NCBI GenBank assembly: GCA_944381105.1
Contig: CALWJU010000017.1
Location: 1 to 58,133, forward strand
Direction of reading: 5' to 3'
Length of the DNA: 58,133 nt
Source of the DNA: an uncultured Clostridia bacterium
GTDB lineage: Bacteria; Bacillota; Clostridia; Christensenellales; UBA1242
Below the pieces are notes generated by a model that saw only the letters and a program-made list of their open reading frames with translations, had not been told where the DNA came from and did no database searches. The translations under genes were made by a program, and so were the position numbers. Positions 30,201 to 35,626 of the stretch are shown here, in pieces (the first letter of the stretch is position 1; the number at the start of each line of letters is the position of its first letter).

Positions 30201-31473
30201 CATCTCCATACGGATACGCATAATAAAAATCTGGATTATTGTCTATATTGCCTCTTTCGGTAAGTATACTCATACTTCCATAGCCAAGTCTTAAATTATA
30301 TCCTTCACCCTCTTCACTATTAAAAAAGTCATTTAAGGTAGTATCATAAGGTACGAGAGCATAAACCTCTCTACTCCCATACCCCATATCAAATACAACT
30401 CGTGTTCTCACACTTTCAAAAGTTATATCCACAGAACAATTTGTGGTAGTCATACTTTCTTCATACTGTGGTCTATAACCAGGTCTTAAACTGTATGGAA
30501 TTTCAGTATCTGTTAAATTTAAACTTTCCCTTAAAATAGCCTTGTGTGTGTAATACATAGGATTTTCACGTATTAATGTGTCTGAAAAGTCCTCAAAATT
30601 AGTATCAACAAGCACTCTAAGTCTAGATCCACCACCATCTGCAAGTGGCATATCATTAATATAAAAAGTTGTATTTGTATTGTTATAAAATAGAGCATAT
30701 CCCTCTTGTGTAACACCTGTTCCGTCAATTTCTCCTAATACTCCTGTCTCAACAATGTTCGCTTCGACAATAGAGCCTCTAACCACTGACGTTGTAGCAT
30801 ACGCACTACTAGAAAAAACTTGAACAGTACCGCTTGTTGTTCCTACCGAAGTATAACTGCTATTCATTTCATCACGGCAGGCTATAATTGTACTATTGAT
30901 TGCTCTTCCTACTAAATTTCCTGTATGAAGAGAACTTGTCCCTGTATAAGTGTAATCTCCTGAAATTATAAGATCAGAAATCGTAGAATCTTCAATATTA
31001 CCAAATAATCCTCGTCCGCTAGTTGCGTTAGTATCTACAAAATATGTATCAATTGATAAGTTAGAAATAGTATGTCCTTCACCTAAAAACACCCCTTTAA
31101 ATGGGTTTGTGCTAGTTCCAATAGGCGTCCAAAAAGCACCATCAAGGTCTATGTCGTTCGCAAGTACATATGTTGCAGTTGCATAACCTTCTTGATTGCT
31201 ATTTACATTATACGCAACATTAGCGAGTCCAACGGCTGAATAAATAAAATACACATTAGTATTCCCGTAAAAAGCACCACCTGATTGAATATCAGAATCT
31301 GTTGCATTCCCAGCAACATTTTCATCCATCCAAATATTAGAGGTACGATTATTTTGCAATTGGGCTTCTTTATAAGTACTTGAATTTACAAAAGATGGCA
31401 AAAATAACACCATTCCTGCTGTTAAAATTAACATTGCCACCAACCATATATGTTTAAATATTTTTCTTGACAT
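12235..31473 (-). CDS. Giant secreted, membrane-anchored repeat protein (6412 aa; GLUG, InlB-B-like, MBG/YDG-like repeats)
   Basis: One uninterrupted frame of 19.2 kb. A signal peptide (about 1-30) is followed by a GLUG-like segment with NDIDLDGAFWTPIGT. A matching segment, GDIDLTGRFWVPIGT, occurs near the C-terminus (about 6290), so the middle is framed by two like caps. Between them are many InlB-B/Listeria-Bacteroides-type repeats (ending in ..TATWTI, ..AYWLL, ..ANWDR, ..AQWQG, ..ASWIY) and MBG/YDG-type repeats (SKVFDQSN, SKVYDGDN, TKVFDRNN, VKDYDGTD). The block [YDG-YDG-several InlB-B] appears twice (about 2470-3320 and 4410-5045). The end is a membrane helix (about 6373-6398) and tail RKRRKKR, with no LPxTG motif. 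A surface adhesin or matrix protein is likely. AGGAG lies 5 nt before the ATG. Confidence 0.95.
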   Translation of the reverse strand: MSRKIFKHIWLVAMLILTAGMVLFLPSFVNSSTYKEAQLQNNRTSNIWMDENVAGNATDSDIQSGGAFYGNTNVYFIYSAVGLANVAYNVNSNQEGYATATYVLANDIDLDGAFWTPIGTSTNPFKGVFLGEGHTISNLSIDTYFVDTNATSGRGLFGNIEDSTISDLIISGDYTYTGTSSLHTGNLVGRAINSTIIACRDEMNSSYTSVGTTSGTVQVFSSSAYATTSVVRGSIVEANIVETGVLGEIDGTGVTQEGYALFYNNTNTTFYINDMPLADGGGSRLRVLVDTNFEDFSDTLIRENPMYYTHKAILRESLNLTDTEIPYSLRPGYRPQYEESMTTTNCSVDITFESVRTRVVFDMGYGSREVYALVPYDTTLNDFFNSEEGEGYNLRLGYGSMSILTERGNIDNNPDFYYAYPYGDVTITWVPYTNRSFNFRFLLDNTDYQIGGFDYGDVVGALTNTSGEAGSHPEVTGGTLDSDRFNDTGIYTVNNIISDDDRRNNEVTISFMLAVGYEIAVAGNGSSLVINDDDENNIYSSNSNYVYQTENGNYPTSGVYLNFSEFTGEDGDPYTTTNRNNDSYNQVIATGTVRNESGSGEIISRQRRIYTITISNLVGTTGDIYFVVRRVSQDITVQTNVSALSEADYNSFTWYYGDGLTTQDAEFTVGARLGETINLRVLVSDESGYYVLSHNTNSSSIIFTGTGSGNNLTVNGTTYYREMTFTATINNLNGDLTLTVGIGGLNARFQFEVGTLNGDEFSAFDGQDDMQVGISGNVNNTDVGLGAINFAPVRDSNGNNPDAISITTNGYYSPTTMLVYRRNLNTNEYECILTAYNVANSFTKNGNTYTWSPLSATENIFDIIYDGTYDGVDFIVRFIVEEASYTLGWENFVFDIIDDNVNHRYLGDDHRNFLENLFELSFSDTEFVYGQQGTVTLTLTELGLQILYGNVDNFTPQSINNSLGTSGNGFQAIVVNSTNASRANEGEWEFTFTAGTYDFEFHFEFTYKKINISAIGIVNSSYQVLEITDDIFIGNNGTYQYEYSNGQVILNGNSFGSIQLHTQYYLLGWYLQNGNVVAQSNYNDIYQSNSLISEYLALTSGQNNSTFNINVYAIVELRSVNVSYNAGEEGKGEITTDDSYDTLIDILTYGEQITLKSPFRNKGYLFDVWTYLIGEREITAEEGNFSITGTNWSNLFGNTSFENMESWSSFSDANNNGQPTSRHADLELTATWTIINYNILIDNSISRTNALQIGDEIRFLPSGLQDGGGTYFIYRNGVAISEIGSGTMSGFDSIGFTVSFNDRSESSQIDEGEYASIIFDGLIYDSLLGDEFDSDETIRQFLRIDTDRDGSAYLVYIENSEYFDVVILEEGDYYGQDSNGVYVIVAYESIPTMFDKNSEDFLFGEGGAIQISRNGYQFSGDFYNFDPTEQYLYTRNITISPIWTKIDEQTASGNIEFKEDIDEQNPTFYLLNSHDITVGSINDFNLDLDQTADDEIVYFDEIGTILSNGEQIVSFGFVVEFNGNRTTYQNITEFNINNLYESGNYTIYFYIELGDSLYNTSDSTYQVISQSLTFTMNKNDLEFTGNFVSAYNGTSEFVPTTSAEGYSNVNDYGNVFIRYSWDGSELDENSSELYSVASMFRNYLIGGNDFSVGNNKDFILTINNSYFSIINSINGVSVNSSTNWANLIENITDNSGSYSYNYQNGATIVRTRFVIDFGQRSMYYFDNETLVVYAHDGSNQTFQIGRVYFEWNLNQIIYIGESVTDDTTFTGEENGDVFDIVGLTINGNQYENNMEDYFEYVLEGEFTLLDPSSALKLNYSTRYFTATSGQLNDTLDEIYDGQTDILYIGNVIANGENVEINDSQYTHQVNGQVLFTIINNNSNNLIIYINRSMLGYGLSFNIYIDLSNSRASHLTPLSWGTSTNVNDYESDLDSNFSDSSQGDPYNEYVISSAMEDTSYFAVLTDIVKLTINYNGGVNENNEGSQLIYLSYSDGPYQLANPTIDYNGIDFDRYSYLSNNITISYQDNNASISNIDGGQPVSLTAYWLLTDIDFNIENDEFDFLASLSSIELNIDEIISYASLNGGTYSFVLSKNGDEELIFNAVDGEFVIADSNGRVPTTLSGEYTLTITLTYSNVSQGQQAISRDVNINLSISLNEVGIEKVDQTLTFNNGDRKEDIMLGVRLNGELVGGNTTLSNLIAIGNASYGLNTIIRYNSQNVEDIVNAGVYTVTITLDSNYSNFFSIENGYNEISIEIGKYQFNLADYSSQISISKLIGTEDPNPITDTITITDNLFVSDQLEINFTRESGEEIGEYDYLSAVLANSTDLNNYNMIFDGIDSKFVIGLPDSDLLIELDGTLTYIYNGYALSSISVRVNSEDGNLELYGMAGDEEVSQSFRLYYSVGGSEIEIPIDQGRIYSAYLNFEINRNISDNVGSYSFSVSLSDEGESAGWNGVNFAQNTVNNQYNNIVVTKRTITISSASKVFDQSNLFTFSNDETEQSVDFVIGNIVDGDVISISGQTSSELVGQQQIINIQLDEISNANYILENSQTMTITPSQENVSASTDTYLLAYGNLFDGMELSRLLSLITVSFEGQENTVISNSYITISNYQFTYSSFSTGEYLEVGRRGIQIILTSSNYTFGQEVGEIGQSYTTVVNFDIQITPISITINNSSHSISKVYDGDNLLDESDINHSVNANLSPYISSGLLNGDVITIVSGNYIDAEWGTNKQITNLVFAENDDSSNYLISYPNLVGSITDTELVFNKDYNTYDFVQDGQGFSNTQSISLPYSGNVDELINTLLNESYFVTRQGYTQTGWLYNGETLSTNMSGKEEFLQDAVDSGLSGVTLQVIWQINTYQITIEVNNSKIAPSTTTIYVEYYSSLNSQPIEVTANEGYTFEGVVLSSENGIVSQEANSTNVGSFNVTNITGDMTISIVTEEIEIRIILDYNNPEGISVSTDTDNWINTTNRVMTYSQLSQENLPTIDVDQPNSYDFDYWTINEEISDQTNIWERIKEYLGYAPLQDDLTGYTFVAHWIEEDITLTIENSGNATITVYRDSISNKNIVEGQDGVYNVKYNENLIIDIQGDDWYKWSGLELGQEYANLFGDTTPTLSTDGRFSLQIKGMLNISISMEEIEITINTTYTTPLESSVNESEGEISGVYTISDGQISIEQLIDIYTATVGTYNQVGWQNGEKQYLLSQTTQEIIIDLLGAVPTTDTIITLNAVWQGVTYSISFVKNNDDAIWQDNIEEGEESQETIVREYVYGEIITNLPIPYIYGMNYTWLNEFNESIDIGQYFTTAHPNTEQQMTFTANWDRLIFNISVIYDGVTNSDKINSVIYGYTGQDYISGGTGNETAVYGQNRDFIFNLDEGYEIDLENTIIDNPDNVSLIYYDNSSTLRLGNIVGDVVVTISIKAKDYVLTIEESQYEDISQTSFDVSYDQNVSSLFNGVTFEREGYTIAYLYSGNEIFASYTNGVWQFSEDYVQNNLYKTDSNLTLKPIYQSNNNYINQISTTATSGLIFNGDLQQLASTAIQTLNNETSLAINNTLLNGDVVIDFYYTLNGQRIESQSNLELFYRDAVINGVLSFTIVLRDSLSLDGNATYTYVGSTISVNLARSNILTSGSNLASYYSGTMSFYPSEENIYGYLTYSGGNTINELVLNYIEFVDDTDLYNVGEGYSIIYYLSVNGDSGANFNANNYNNLRRVPNSNVYSYTVSDVTADIVPATITFTFDEQGFYNGNTQSVTGEVGITLQEWNVNFDVILRSITTLSEEIGLYQTADQFEIDFDVELNGVDKKENFIFTIVGGYEIVDLDNTYQINANVQYLNVEEQTVSDLTAYNLTINSFTFENESMTIDGQSYNFMVDGQLVFSLTGNGSNSLKIIVSQDVEVTFDFMVDGEMDILCWTDSSVYSDLLRILNSLSSLPSNSFSQTFSEESQLNVVFTDYKAILMSLGDQGSNQGYLYVKAGNTVVATEPDWTGFEFVSWRSQDSMIECDGNEITISENADITSSMITAIWEIAIPEADVTVENDTIIRSAKAEYGALTDGISVDNVTGTGVTNINTTDIDYTYTWLKDGEIYAQGESFSVPANTSSNGQYILRITASREGYVSQSINLTFTISITRIDIGQISLNETEFTYANTDHSSSIIVNFENIGEVNLDQILNAQNTSNYYFTLSGISNQYLRDAGQYTLTLGLNENVFNDISFSTNIDILAYGYTITMEDIPESLQSKIFGSQDPEFVFNLTMFEDTNSEVVSVLLTREEGENVGQYDFTSVHSENSNYNFTLSDCVFSINQSGYVLEVIIDSPLTMTYNGSAPTFTTRYDAENGRWMISTGESESSLTLYILDDGNRTNISSWLYSLALENITISYPSAINAGNYDLENLVFTFGQNSNFDDAVSSGQLTIERRALTISSVTKVFDRNNDIVSSGVEFINLVQNDDVILTGEYSSVIVGNNIALNNLSLSGDDSANYYIENSNVLGSITPLQISQQSLVLTNTDVVYGQIGQNTSLDSLLSIVGDIVLTLDGITTDLENGFISFTGFTVKNQYLSSSNYLIATNVPINITLSSQNFTFDGENNVSFIVELNVSPKSIDLSGLSNLIVKDYDGTDDLPEGFNSDISAYGVISGDNVYIDTQASHYDNEMIAQNKEVTIILAGVDEGNYSVVNNVRGTINAYTIYFMVDADTEDPLLVTDGEFVDDGQSPVVRDTFFILSFPNEYDGEQLISQLTYPTRVGYHAVGWMILQGEEYIQLTSQNINQIIENIVNDAENTEKTITIYTMWEIDYYEVIVNGQNINDYVISGQYYESDTNLVRYYSSIEISVSAVVGYKISRYTINGTYGSADLEDVGQNSGVITIDTIQSAIELIVNMEEIQVSFIIDANLPNYTSRIDNESTYLTYSYSSLADIYESDLPVLRVMQGTYSLTGYQYGSGINIGEMSLQEIVDSLFDDLNEDVEITLFAQWQGENYTIYFDAGEGEIVGNEFINAVYGSEIDSDLPSAVLPGRNYQWVDNDGIIYQRGDIFHTIGSLDDDTWTVTLYADYINNSYSLTINYGNRIEVLVNGQIVESGDSFTVIYGEEILSLVVNADQGYDFVIDDQSLNGEYDITSTGIDVYNLIDNGTINISSTPGTNEMLITGEFIDDYQVFIDNILQEISEEDIYSVFTESSVRLVFTASKGYEFNNTSLTYISNTFSDIEQTISQDRKTLTVVWGNFVDDIEFVVEALPSLNTITIGDISDRFISIEFNGESVDVTGGTYSIRSDVDLIVTATLRYGYMDGQATSTIEEFIVSQSCEYDRSDGNYHLTVNIDNINDNFTLSFTSTERTYNFILQVAEGQEGYGQITTEINQTVSFGGELDLGAMNILDAYIFERWMVGDVVIAEDAETRLLINSSLRNILESEEPSQSIVINAVFRERLSDITFISGSHGQLSFYQADSEPTIVHGGQSLTSSLRLGENVYILIEPDDGYEIEQIFVNGEETTDGYDAETGILTLMFDPNSPITSIEVTFTASDAYVHVQGVLQLNYEFIYGTDVGGYVYLVDSQGNRLGDEYYLNGQDSMYYDYDVLSKTDDVIYIMVEANSGFSIVVNSPTTGVVVGSYTTVSGETVYVVSGIRDGAEIHAIFVAEENQVNIQFVTDDSFDVVDGGLISVDTSSIFIRASQNNSENVHVSVVTGETLSIDIYSQFTYDLVEENGQLKVQIDYDDGTFDEGAVSIGSVSESDPYENGFTKHSTLNITNVNADATIYIYVQPKIYNIVFYVTDDIQVSLPNAVIYGQTLSLSSLTDEQRAQVFSTREGYSLDGYYTVQTGRGTKYIDGDGIVLSEWKETGYEWTGFGYEETANYDAETQTFTLYASWIYNRAMISISFMPEGFEDSLYYATIENVITNLGDTRYWIGQDDLWYVEVSAESILRFQALEYTGYEFINWLVSYNGQAETVYPANFDMTFDTGNYQIRAVYQPRFNISCTTGGNADLIQNGEVVTGESFSTESLVTLRAQANDGYNFIHFVNTDTDEIYEGQYDEATNSYLYTFDQLIVSPLNIRAVFEGKPVTIDLDYSGIVGIHSIVGVYINGQAVDYNSQINAIIGQTFRIIINTSYGYDVTINSDMFTLSTNQVGYNIYTTTLVAENLTENGESYHLDLTLGYSRQSIKLTFEMQVVDAVNNGEIYRAGSLSFVDVRGNTYNADSGSTYQVIYGDTVYLRVYVLANYQLSDILIFDGQYDVSVLSWLDDDNQLAISQSFMDRYEQYNLTIRVIYSRLLWTDDDARANSLLGGGTDSNPYLISSERELAFVAYAVNAGLVNETNGIKYSEAVYQVIGDIDLTGRFWVPIGTHENPFNGTMHLGSAEITGLTLYRNYTNPETSYGGLFWVLGSNARITQDTSTLTIVLCIVIGFIILLLLLLLLVILIRKRRKKRMDEIANN

Positions 31474-31499
31474 AACAACTCCTAAAAATACTTAAATAT

Positions 31500-31529
31500 A
31501 TTATAATATATTTATCATAACAATTGCAA
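31500..31529 (-). promoter_or_regulatory. Promoter of the giant gene
   Basis: On the minus strand, TTGCAA (31529-31524), 18-bp spacer, TATAAT (31505-31500), then AGGAG and ATG at 31473. The -10 lies in a palindromic AT stretch. Confidence 0.55.
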
Positions 31530-31620
31530 ACGTTTTTATCCATATTAATTTTTTTTTTTTTTATTAAAATTATCATTGTCTATTAAATAAAAATTATTTA
31601 TAATTTATAGAATTTGAACA

Positions 31621-31658
31621 AAAAAACGGCAAACATTCTTTTTATTTACCGTTTTTTT
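31621..31658 (-). terminator. trpS terminator
   Basis: On the minus strand, CGGTAAA pairs with TTTGCCG (one wobble) across a 13-nt loop, flanked by A and T runs. It follows directly after the trpS stop codon. Confidence 0.8.
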
Positions 31659-31661
31659 ATC

Positions 31662-32735
31662 TTACTTCAATAAATTATAATAATTTATGCCCATTGCTTC
31701 TTTCATATTGTTAAGTACCTCTCTTGCCTTAATAGAGGCATTTTTACTATTTTCAAAAAGCATTTCGTAAATATCATTTATATGATTTGAAAGATACTCT
31801 CTTTTTTCTCTTATAGGTCTTAATATATCTTGAATAATGTTATTTAAAAATAACTTTACTTTAATATCCCCTAAACCGCCTTTTCTATAATGCTGTTTAA
31901 GTTCTTCCAAGTTTTTGTAGTCTGGTAAATATTTATTAAAATATTCATCCTTACAAAAGGCATCTAGGTAAGCAAAAACAATATTTCCCTCAATTTGTCC
32001 AGGATCATTTACTCTAATATGATTTGGATCAGTATAAGCCGACATAATTTTTTCTTTTACAGTCTTTTCATCATCTTTTAAATAAATAGCATTTCCTGCT
32101 GACTTAGACATTTTTACTTTGCCATCAAGCCCAGGTAATCGCCTACAAATTTCTGTCTCTGGCAAATACGCCTTAGGCAATGTAAAAACTTGTTTTGAAG
32201 GTTTATAAATATTGTTAAAAGAAGCAACAATTTCTCTTGTTTGTTCGATCATAGGCAACTGGTCATCTCCAACAGGAACTATTGTAGTTCCAAACGCAAG
32301 TATATCTGCCGCTTGTGAAACAGGGTAATTTAAAAAACCAATAGGAATACTTTTTTCAAAGCCTCTTTGTTTTATTTCATCTTTTATTGTTGGATTCCTT
32401 TGTAATCTAGAAACTGTAACAAAATTCATAAAATATGATGTCATCTCAAATAGTTCAGGAACCATTGACTGAATAAATATTGTAACTTTTTTTGGATCAA
32501 TACCAGCAGAAAGGTAGTCAATAGCCACTTGAATGATGCTATTTTTTACCTTATCAACCCTTTCAGCATTGTCAGTTAGAGCTTGTGTATCAGCAATCAT
32601 GATATAAAATTTATCATATTCACCTTGGCTTTGAAATTTTAATCTGTTCATAATAGATCCTACATAGTGGCCTAAATGAAGATTGCCTGTTGGTCTGTCG
32701 CCTGTTAAAATTATATCTTTTTTTGTGTTATCCAT
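31662..32735 (-). CDS. trpS: Tryptophanyl-tRNA synthetase
   Basis: 357 aa. This is a class I synthetase with the HIGH-type motif PTGNLHLGHYVGS (residues 15-27) and the KMSKS loop in GKVKMSKSAGN (about 208-212). The family pattern VGDDQLPMIEQTREI is also clear. It charges tRNA-Trp. AAGGA lies 9 nt before the ATG. It is monocistronic between the giant gene and parA, with no T-box motif upstream although trpS in Firmicutes often has one. It is the last minus-strand gene before a long plus-strand run. Confidence 0.98.
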   Translation of the reverse strand: MDNTKKDIILTGDRPTGNLHLGHYVGSIMNRLKFQSQGEYDKFYIMIADTQALTDNAERVDKVKNSIIQVAIDYLSAGIDPKKVTIFIQSMVPELFEMTSYFMNFVTVSRLQRNPTIKDEIKQRGFEKSIPIGFLNYPVSQAADILAFGTTIVPVGDDQLPMIEQTREIVASFNNIYKPSKQVFTLPKAYLPETEICRRLPGLDGKVKMSKSAGNAIYLKDDEKTVKEKIMSAYTDPNHIRVNDPGQIEGNIVFAYLDAFCKDEYFNKYLPDYKNLEELKQHYRKGGLGDIKVKLFLNNIIQDILRPIREKREYLSNHINDIYEMLFENSKNASIKAREVLNNMKEAMGINYYNLLK

Positions 32736-33080
32736 TAGTCATTTTCCTTATTAACAAATTATACATCATTTATCCATTTTAACAAAATGTTTTTTTAATT
32801 TAAATCAAATTAAAGCAAAAATGAATTTAAAAATTATATTTTAGTTTTTTAATCAAGCGTTTTCACATTATACTAGATGAAATTTAATATCATTAATTCA
32901 CCTATATTTTAAAGTCAACTTCACATAAAATTATTATAATTTTTGTTATATTTTTTAAAAAATGCTATAAAAAACGTAAAAATCACATAAAATTTTAATT
33001 TTTTTTAAAAATTTAATAAAAAGTGCTTAAATTTTTATTTATTTTGTGTTATTATATTCATAGAATTATAAGAGGTACGT
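32736..33080. other. Divergent AT-rich spacer between trpS and parA
   Basis: 345 bp, extremely AT-rich, with long A and T runs. It must hold the promoters of trpS and parA; TATATT at 33053-33058 is a candidate -10 for parA. I see no gene, no T-box and no clear DnaA box. It is the main switch point of gene orientation in the window. Confidence 0.5.
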
Positions 33081-33908
33081 ATGAGTAAAACTATATCTTT
33101 TACAAATCAAAAAGGTGGAGTGGGAAAAACAACAACTTGTATTAACCTAGCGGCTTATGTAGCTGCGATGGGGAAAAAGGTGTTAGTCCTTGACTTAGAT
33201 TCACAAGGTAATGCTACAAGCGGTCTTGGAATAGAAAAAAATAAAGATTTAAAAACAATATACGACGTTATTTCAGGTGAGTCAACTTTGAGTGATGTTA
33301 TTTGTCATACAATTATAGAAGATTTAGATATTATTCCAGCAACAGTGGATTTGGCTGGTGCTGAAATAGAAATGGTACAAATGCCACAACGTGAAAAAAT
33401 AATAAAAGGCATCCTTTCTTCAATAAAAGATAGTTATGATTTCATAATGATTGATTGTCCACCATCACTAGGTTTGATAACAGTAAACGCACTAACTGCG
33501 AGTGATAGTATAATAATACCTATTCAATGCGAATTTTTTCCACTTGAAGGGTTAACTCAACTTATGAATACCATAAAACTAATAAAATATCATTTAAACC
33601 CAGCAATTGATATTGAAGGTGTTGTTATGACAATGAAAGATAAGAGATCAAACCTCACAGCACAGGTTAGTGATGAAATACTGAAATTCTTTGGAAAACG
33701 AGTATTTTTTACATACATTCCTAGGAATATTAGGCTAGCGGAAGCACCTAGTCATGGAGAACCGATACTACTTTATGAGCCATATTCGAAAGGAGCAGAG
33801 GCATATATGTCGCTAGCAGAGGAATTTCTAGACAGAAATAAAGTAAAATATAACCCAATTACAAAAGAAACAAAAATAAAATTAAGAGAGGTAAAAAATA
33901 ATGGATAA
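33081..33908 (+). CDS. parA: Chromosome-partitioning ATPase ParA (Soj)
   Basis: 275 aa. The deviant Walker A KGGVGKT is at residues 11-17, then DLDSQGNAT (Walker A') and the Walker B segment FIMIDCPPSLGLITVNAL. These are typical of Soj-type ParA, which dimerises on DNA with ATP and is driven by ParB-parS. AGAGG precedes the ATG. It overlaps parB by 8 nt, so the two are translationally coupled. The parS sites lie 1.4-1.65 kb downstream. Confidence 0.97.
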   Translation: MSKTISFTNQKGGVGKTTTCINLAAYVAAMGKKVLVLDLDSQGNATSGLGIEKNKDLKTIYDVISGESTLSDVICHTIIEDLDIIPATVDLAGAEIEMVQMPQREKIIKGILSSIKDSYDFIMIDCPPSLGLITVNALTASDSIIIPIQCEFFPLEGLTQLMNTIKLIKYHLNPAIDIEGVVMTMKDKRSNLTAQVSDEILKFFGKRVFFTYIPRNIRLAEAPSHGEPILLYEPYSKGAEAYMSLAEEFLDRNKVKYNPITKETKIKLREVKNNG

Positions 33909-34860
33909 GAAAAAAGGATTAGGTAGAGGGCTTGAATCATTGTTTGGTATATACGATGAAAGTAATGATAACATAACTAGTGAAAAAGCAAGCACTGAAA
34001 ATCAAAAAGATATAAATGATAATATAACAGAACTTGATATCAACAAAATTTTTCCAAATCCAAATCAGCCTAGAAAGCATTTCGACGAGGAAGCGCTTCA
34101 AGAACTTGCAAGTTCTATTAAATTGCACGGCGTAATACAACCTCTCGTAGTAAATAAAGATATCGACGGCAAATATATGATTATTGCAGGAGAACGGAGG
34201 TGGAGAGCATCGAATATTGCTGGCCTTACAAAAGTTCCTGTGGTAATTAAAAATTATACAGAAAAACAAATAAAAGAAATATCTATAATTGAAAACTTAC
34301 AGAGAGAAGATTTAAATCCAATAGAAGCAGCAAGAGCAATTAAACAATTAATGGACGAATATAATCTTACACAAGAAACAGTATCTGATAGAATAGGCAA
34401 AAGTAGATCATCTGTCGCCAACACATTAAGATTGTTGTCGTTATATCCAGATGTAATAAAAATGATAGAGGACGGAAAACTTTCTAGTGGACATGCAAGA
34501 TGTCTAGTTGTTGTTGATGATATTAATCAACAGATGAAATTAGCAAAGCAAGCCTCAGATGGCAAGATGTCAGTAAGAGAATTAGAAAAAGCAGTAAAAA
34601 ATTATATAAATCCACCAAAAAATGCAAGCACCAAAGTTAAAGAACAATCTCTGGAATTAAAAGAATTGTTAAATGAAATGCAGAGAATATTTGCAACAAA
34701 AGTATCAGCAATAGGAAATGACAATAAAGGAAGAATTTATATAGATTATTATTCAAGAGACGATTTAGATAGACTCGCTGACCTAATGGAACTGTTAAAG
34801 AAAAAAGAAATCACATTAGGAGATTTAAGAAATTATAATAAAAGAAATCCGGTCGAATAA
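33901..34860 (+). CDS. parB: Chromosome-partitioning protein ParB (Spo0J), CTPase and parS binder
   Basis: 319 aa. The N-terminus KKGLGRGLESLFG is typical of Spo0J. It has the CTP-binding motif with AGERRWRAS (about residue 99), then NLQREDLNPIEAA, then a helix-turn-helix (TVSDRIGKSRSSVANTLRLL). The C-terminal dimerisation part follows. It loads at parS, spreads as a CTP clamp and recruits SMC. Two near-perfect parS sites lie downstream in the same intergenic region, completing the parABS set. A strong terminator follows the stop. Confidence 0.97.
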   Translation: MDKKKGLGRGLESLFGIYDESNDNITSEKASTENQKDINDNITELDINKIFPNPNQPRKHFDEEALQELASSIKLHGVIQPLVVNKDIDGKYMIIAGERRWRASNIAGLTKVPVVIKNYTEKQIKEISIIENLQREDLNPIEAARAIKQLMDEYNLTQETVSDRIGKSRSSVANTLRLLSLYPDVIKMIEDGKLSSGHARCLVVVDDINQQMKLAKQASDGKMSVRELEKAVKNYINPPKNASTKVKEQSLELKELLNEMQRIFATKVSAIGNDNKGRIYIDYYSRDDLDRLADLMELLKKKEITLGDLRNYNKRNPVE

Positions 34861-34863
34861 AAA

Positions 34864-34892
34864 AAAACACCAGTGCAACTGGTGTTTTTTTT
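34864..34892 (+). terminator. parB terminator
   Basis: ACACCAGT (34867-34874) and ACTGGTGT (34878-34885) with a 3-nt loop and T run. Flanking A and T runs make it potentially bidirectional. Confidence 0.9.
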
Positions 34893-35293
34893 ACATTCAA
34901 AATCTATTTTATAAATACGAATTCGCGCATTGTTTATTGCAAACACCAATACATTTCAATTTTTTTTACAAATCTTTAATCACGCCAATTTCTAATTACT
35001 TTTATTCGAAGATAACTTTTCCATACACTTAGTACAATGTAATATAAAATTCTAAGTCGATATGCTAAACTTGTATGATTTTTTATTGTGTCCCTTATTT
35101 TTTCTAGATTTCAAACTCGTTTTATAATAAAGTAGATAAACGCACATTAACAAATCAAAAGCAAACAGTCAAACTATTCTGTATATTTCTTATCAATAAA
35201 AGAGCGTTATATATGTTTTTCATAACAAAAAAAATATTTCATTTTTAAAATTTATTAAAAACTTTCTATTATAAAAAATGAATCAATATAAAT

Positions 35294-35309
35294 TGTTCCA
35301 CGTGAAACA
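35294..35309. promoter_or_regulatory. parS site 1
   Basis: TGTTCCACGTGAAACA, one base from the palindromic parS consensus TGTTTCACGTGAAACA bound by Spo0J-type ParB. It is 434 bp downstream of parB. Confidence 0.93.
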
Positions 35310-35537
35310 TTTTATTAATTTATCAAAAAAATATTTTCATAAATTATGAAATATAAGATAAAAATACAACATTTTTTGAGTAGTGCACGCACAATATTTA
35401 ATAAATAACGATTTTATTAACATTTAATTTCCAATTTAAATACTCTCTTAATTAATCTATAATATATCATCAAATTATTTTTTTGTAATGGTGTTATAAA
35501 ACTTTTCATTAACTATTTTTACAAAGATTATAATTTT

Positions 35538-35553
35538 TGTTTCACGTGAAACA
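35538..35553. promoter_or_regulatory. parS site 2 (perfect consensus)
   Basis: TGTTTCACGTGAAACA, a perfect 16-bp parS palindrome, 244 bp from site 1. Two clustered sites define a ParB loading centre about 7 kb from the dnaA-dnaN origin candidate. Confidence 0.96.
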
Positions 35554-35626
35554 CACTGTTTTAAAGAACGTAAAAAGATTTGATTTATTGATTGTGTTTG
35601 TGTTATAATATGTGTGGAGGTAAAAA

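Larger units (their letters stand above)
34893..35626. other. AT-rich intergenic region carrying the parS sites
   Basis: About 730 bp between parB and rubrerythrin without a convincing gene. It contains two parS sites (35294 and 35538) and, at its right end, the rubrerythrin promoter: TTGATT, 18 bp, TATAAT, then GTGGAGG. The first 400 bp show nothing recognisable. Confidence 0.7.

Noticed and set aside
12235..31473. Many plus- and minus-frame open frames of 64-96 codons inside the giant gene
   Set aside because: They lie opposite or out of frame to one long intact repeat-coding frame, lack ribosome sites and have no protein-like composition.
32736..33080. T-box riboswitch for trpS
   Set aside because: I looked on the minus strand upstream of trpS for a GGTGG-type T-box sequence and a terminator; neither is present.
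34893..35290. Small gene or non-coding RNA left of the parS sites
   Set aside because: No reading frame with a ribosome site, no GC-richer stretch and no terminator hairpin could be supported.
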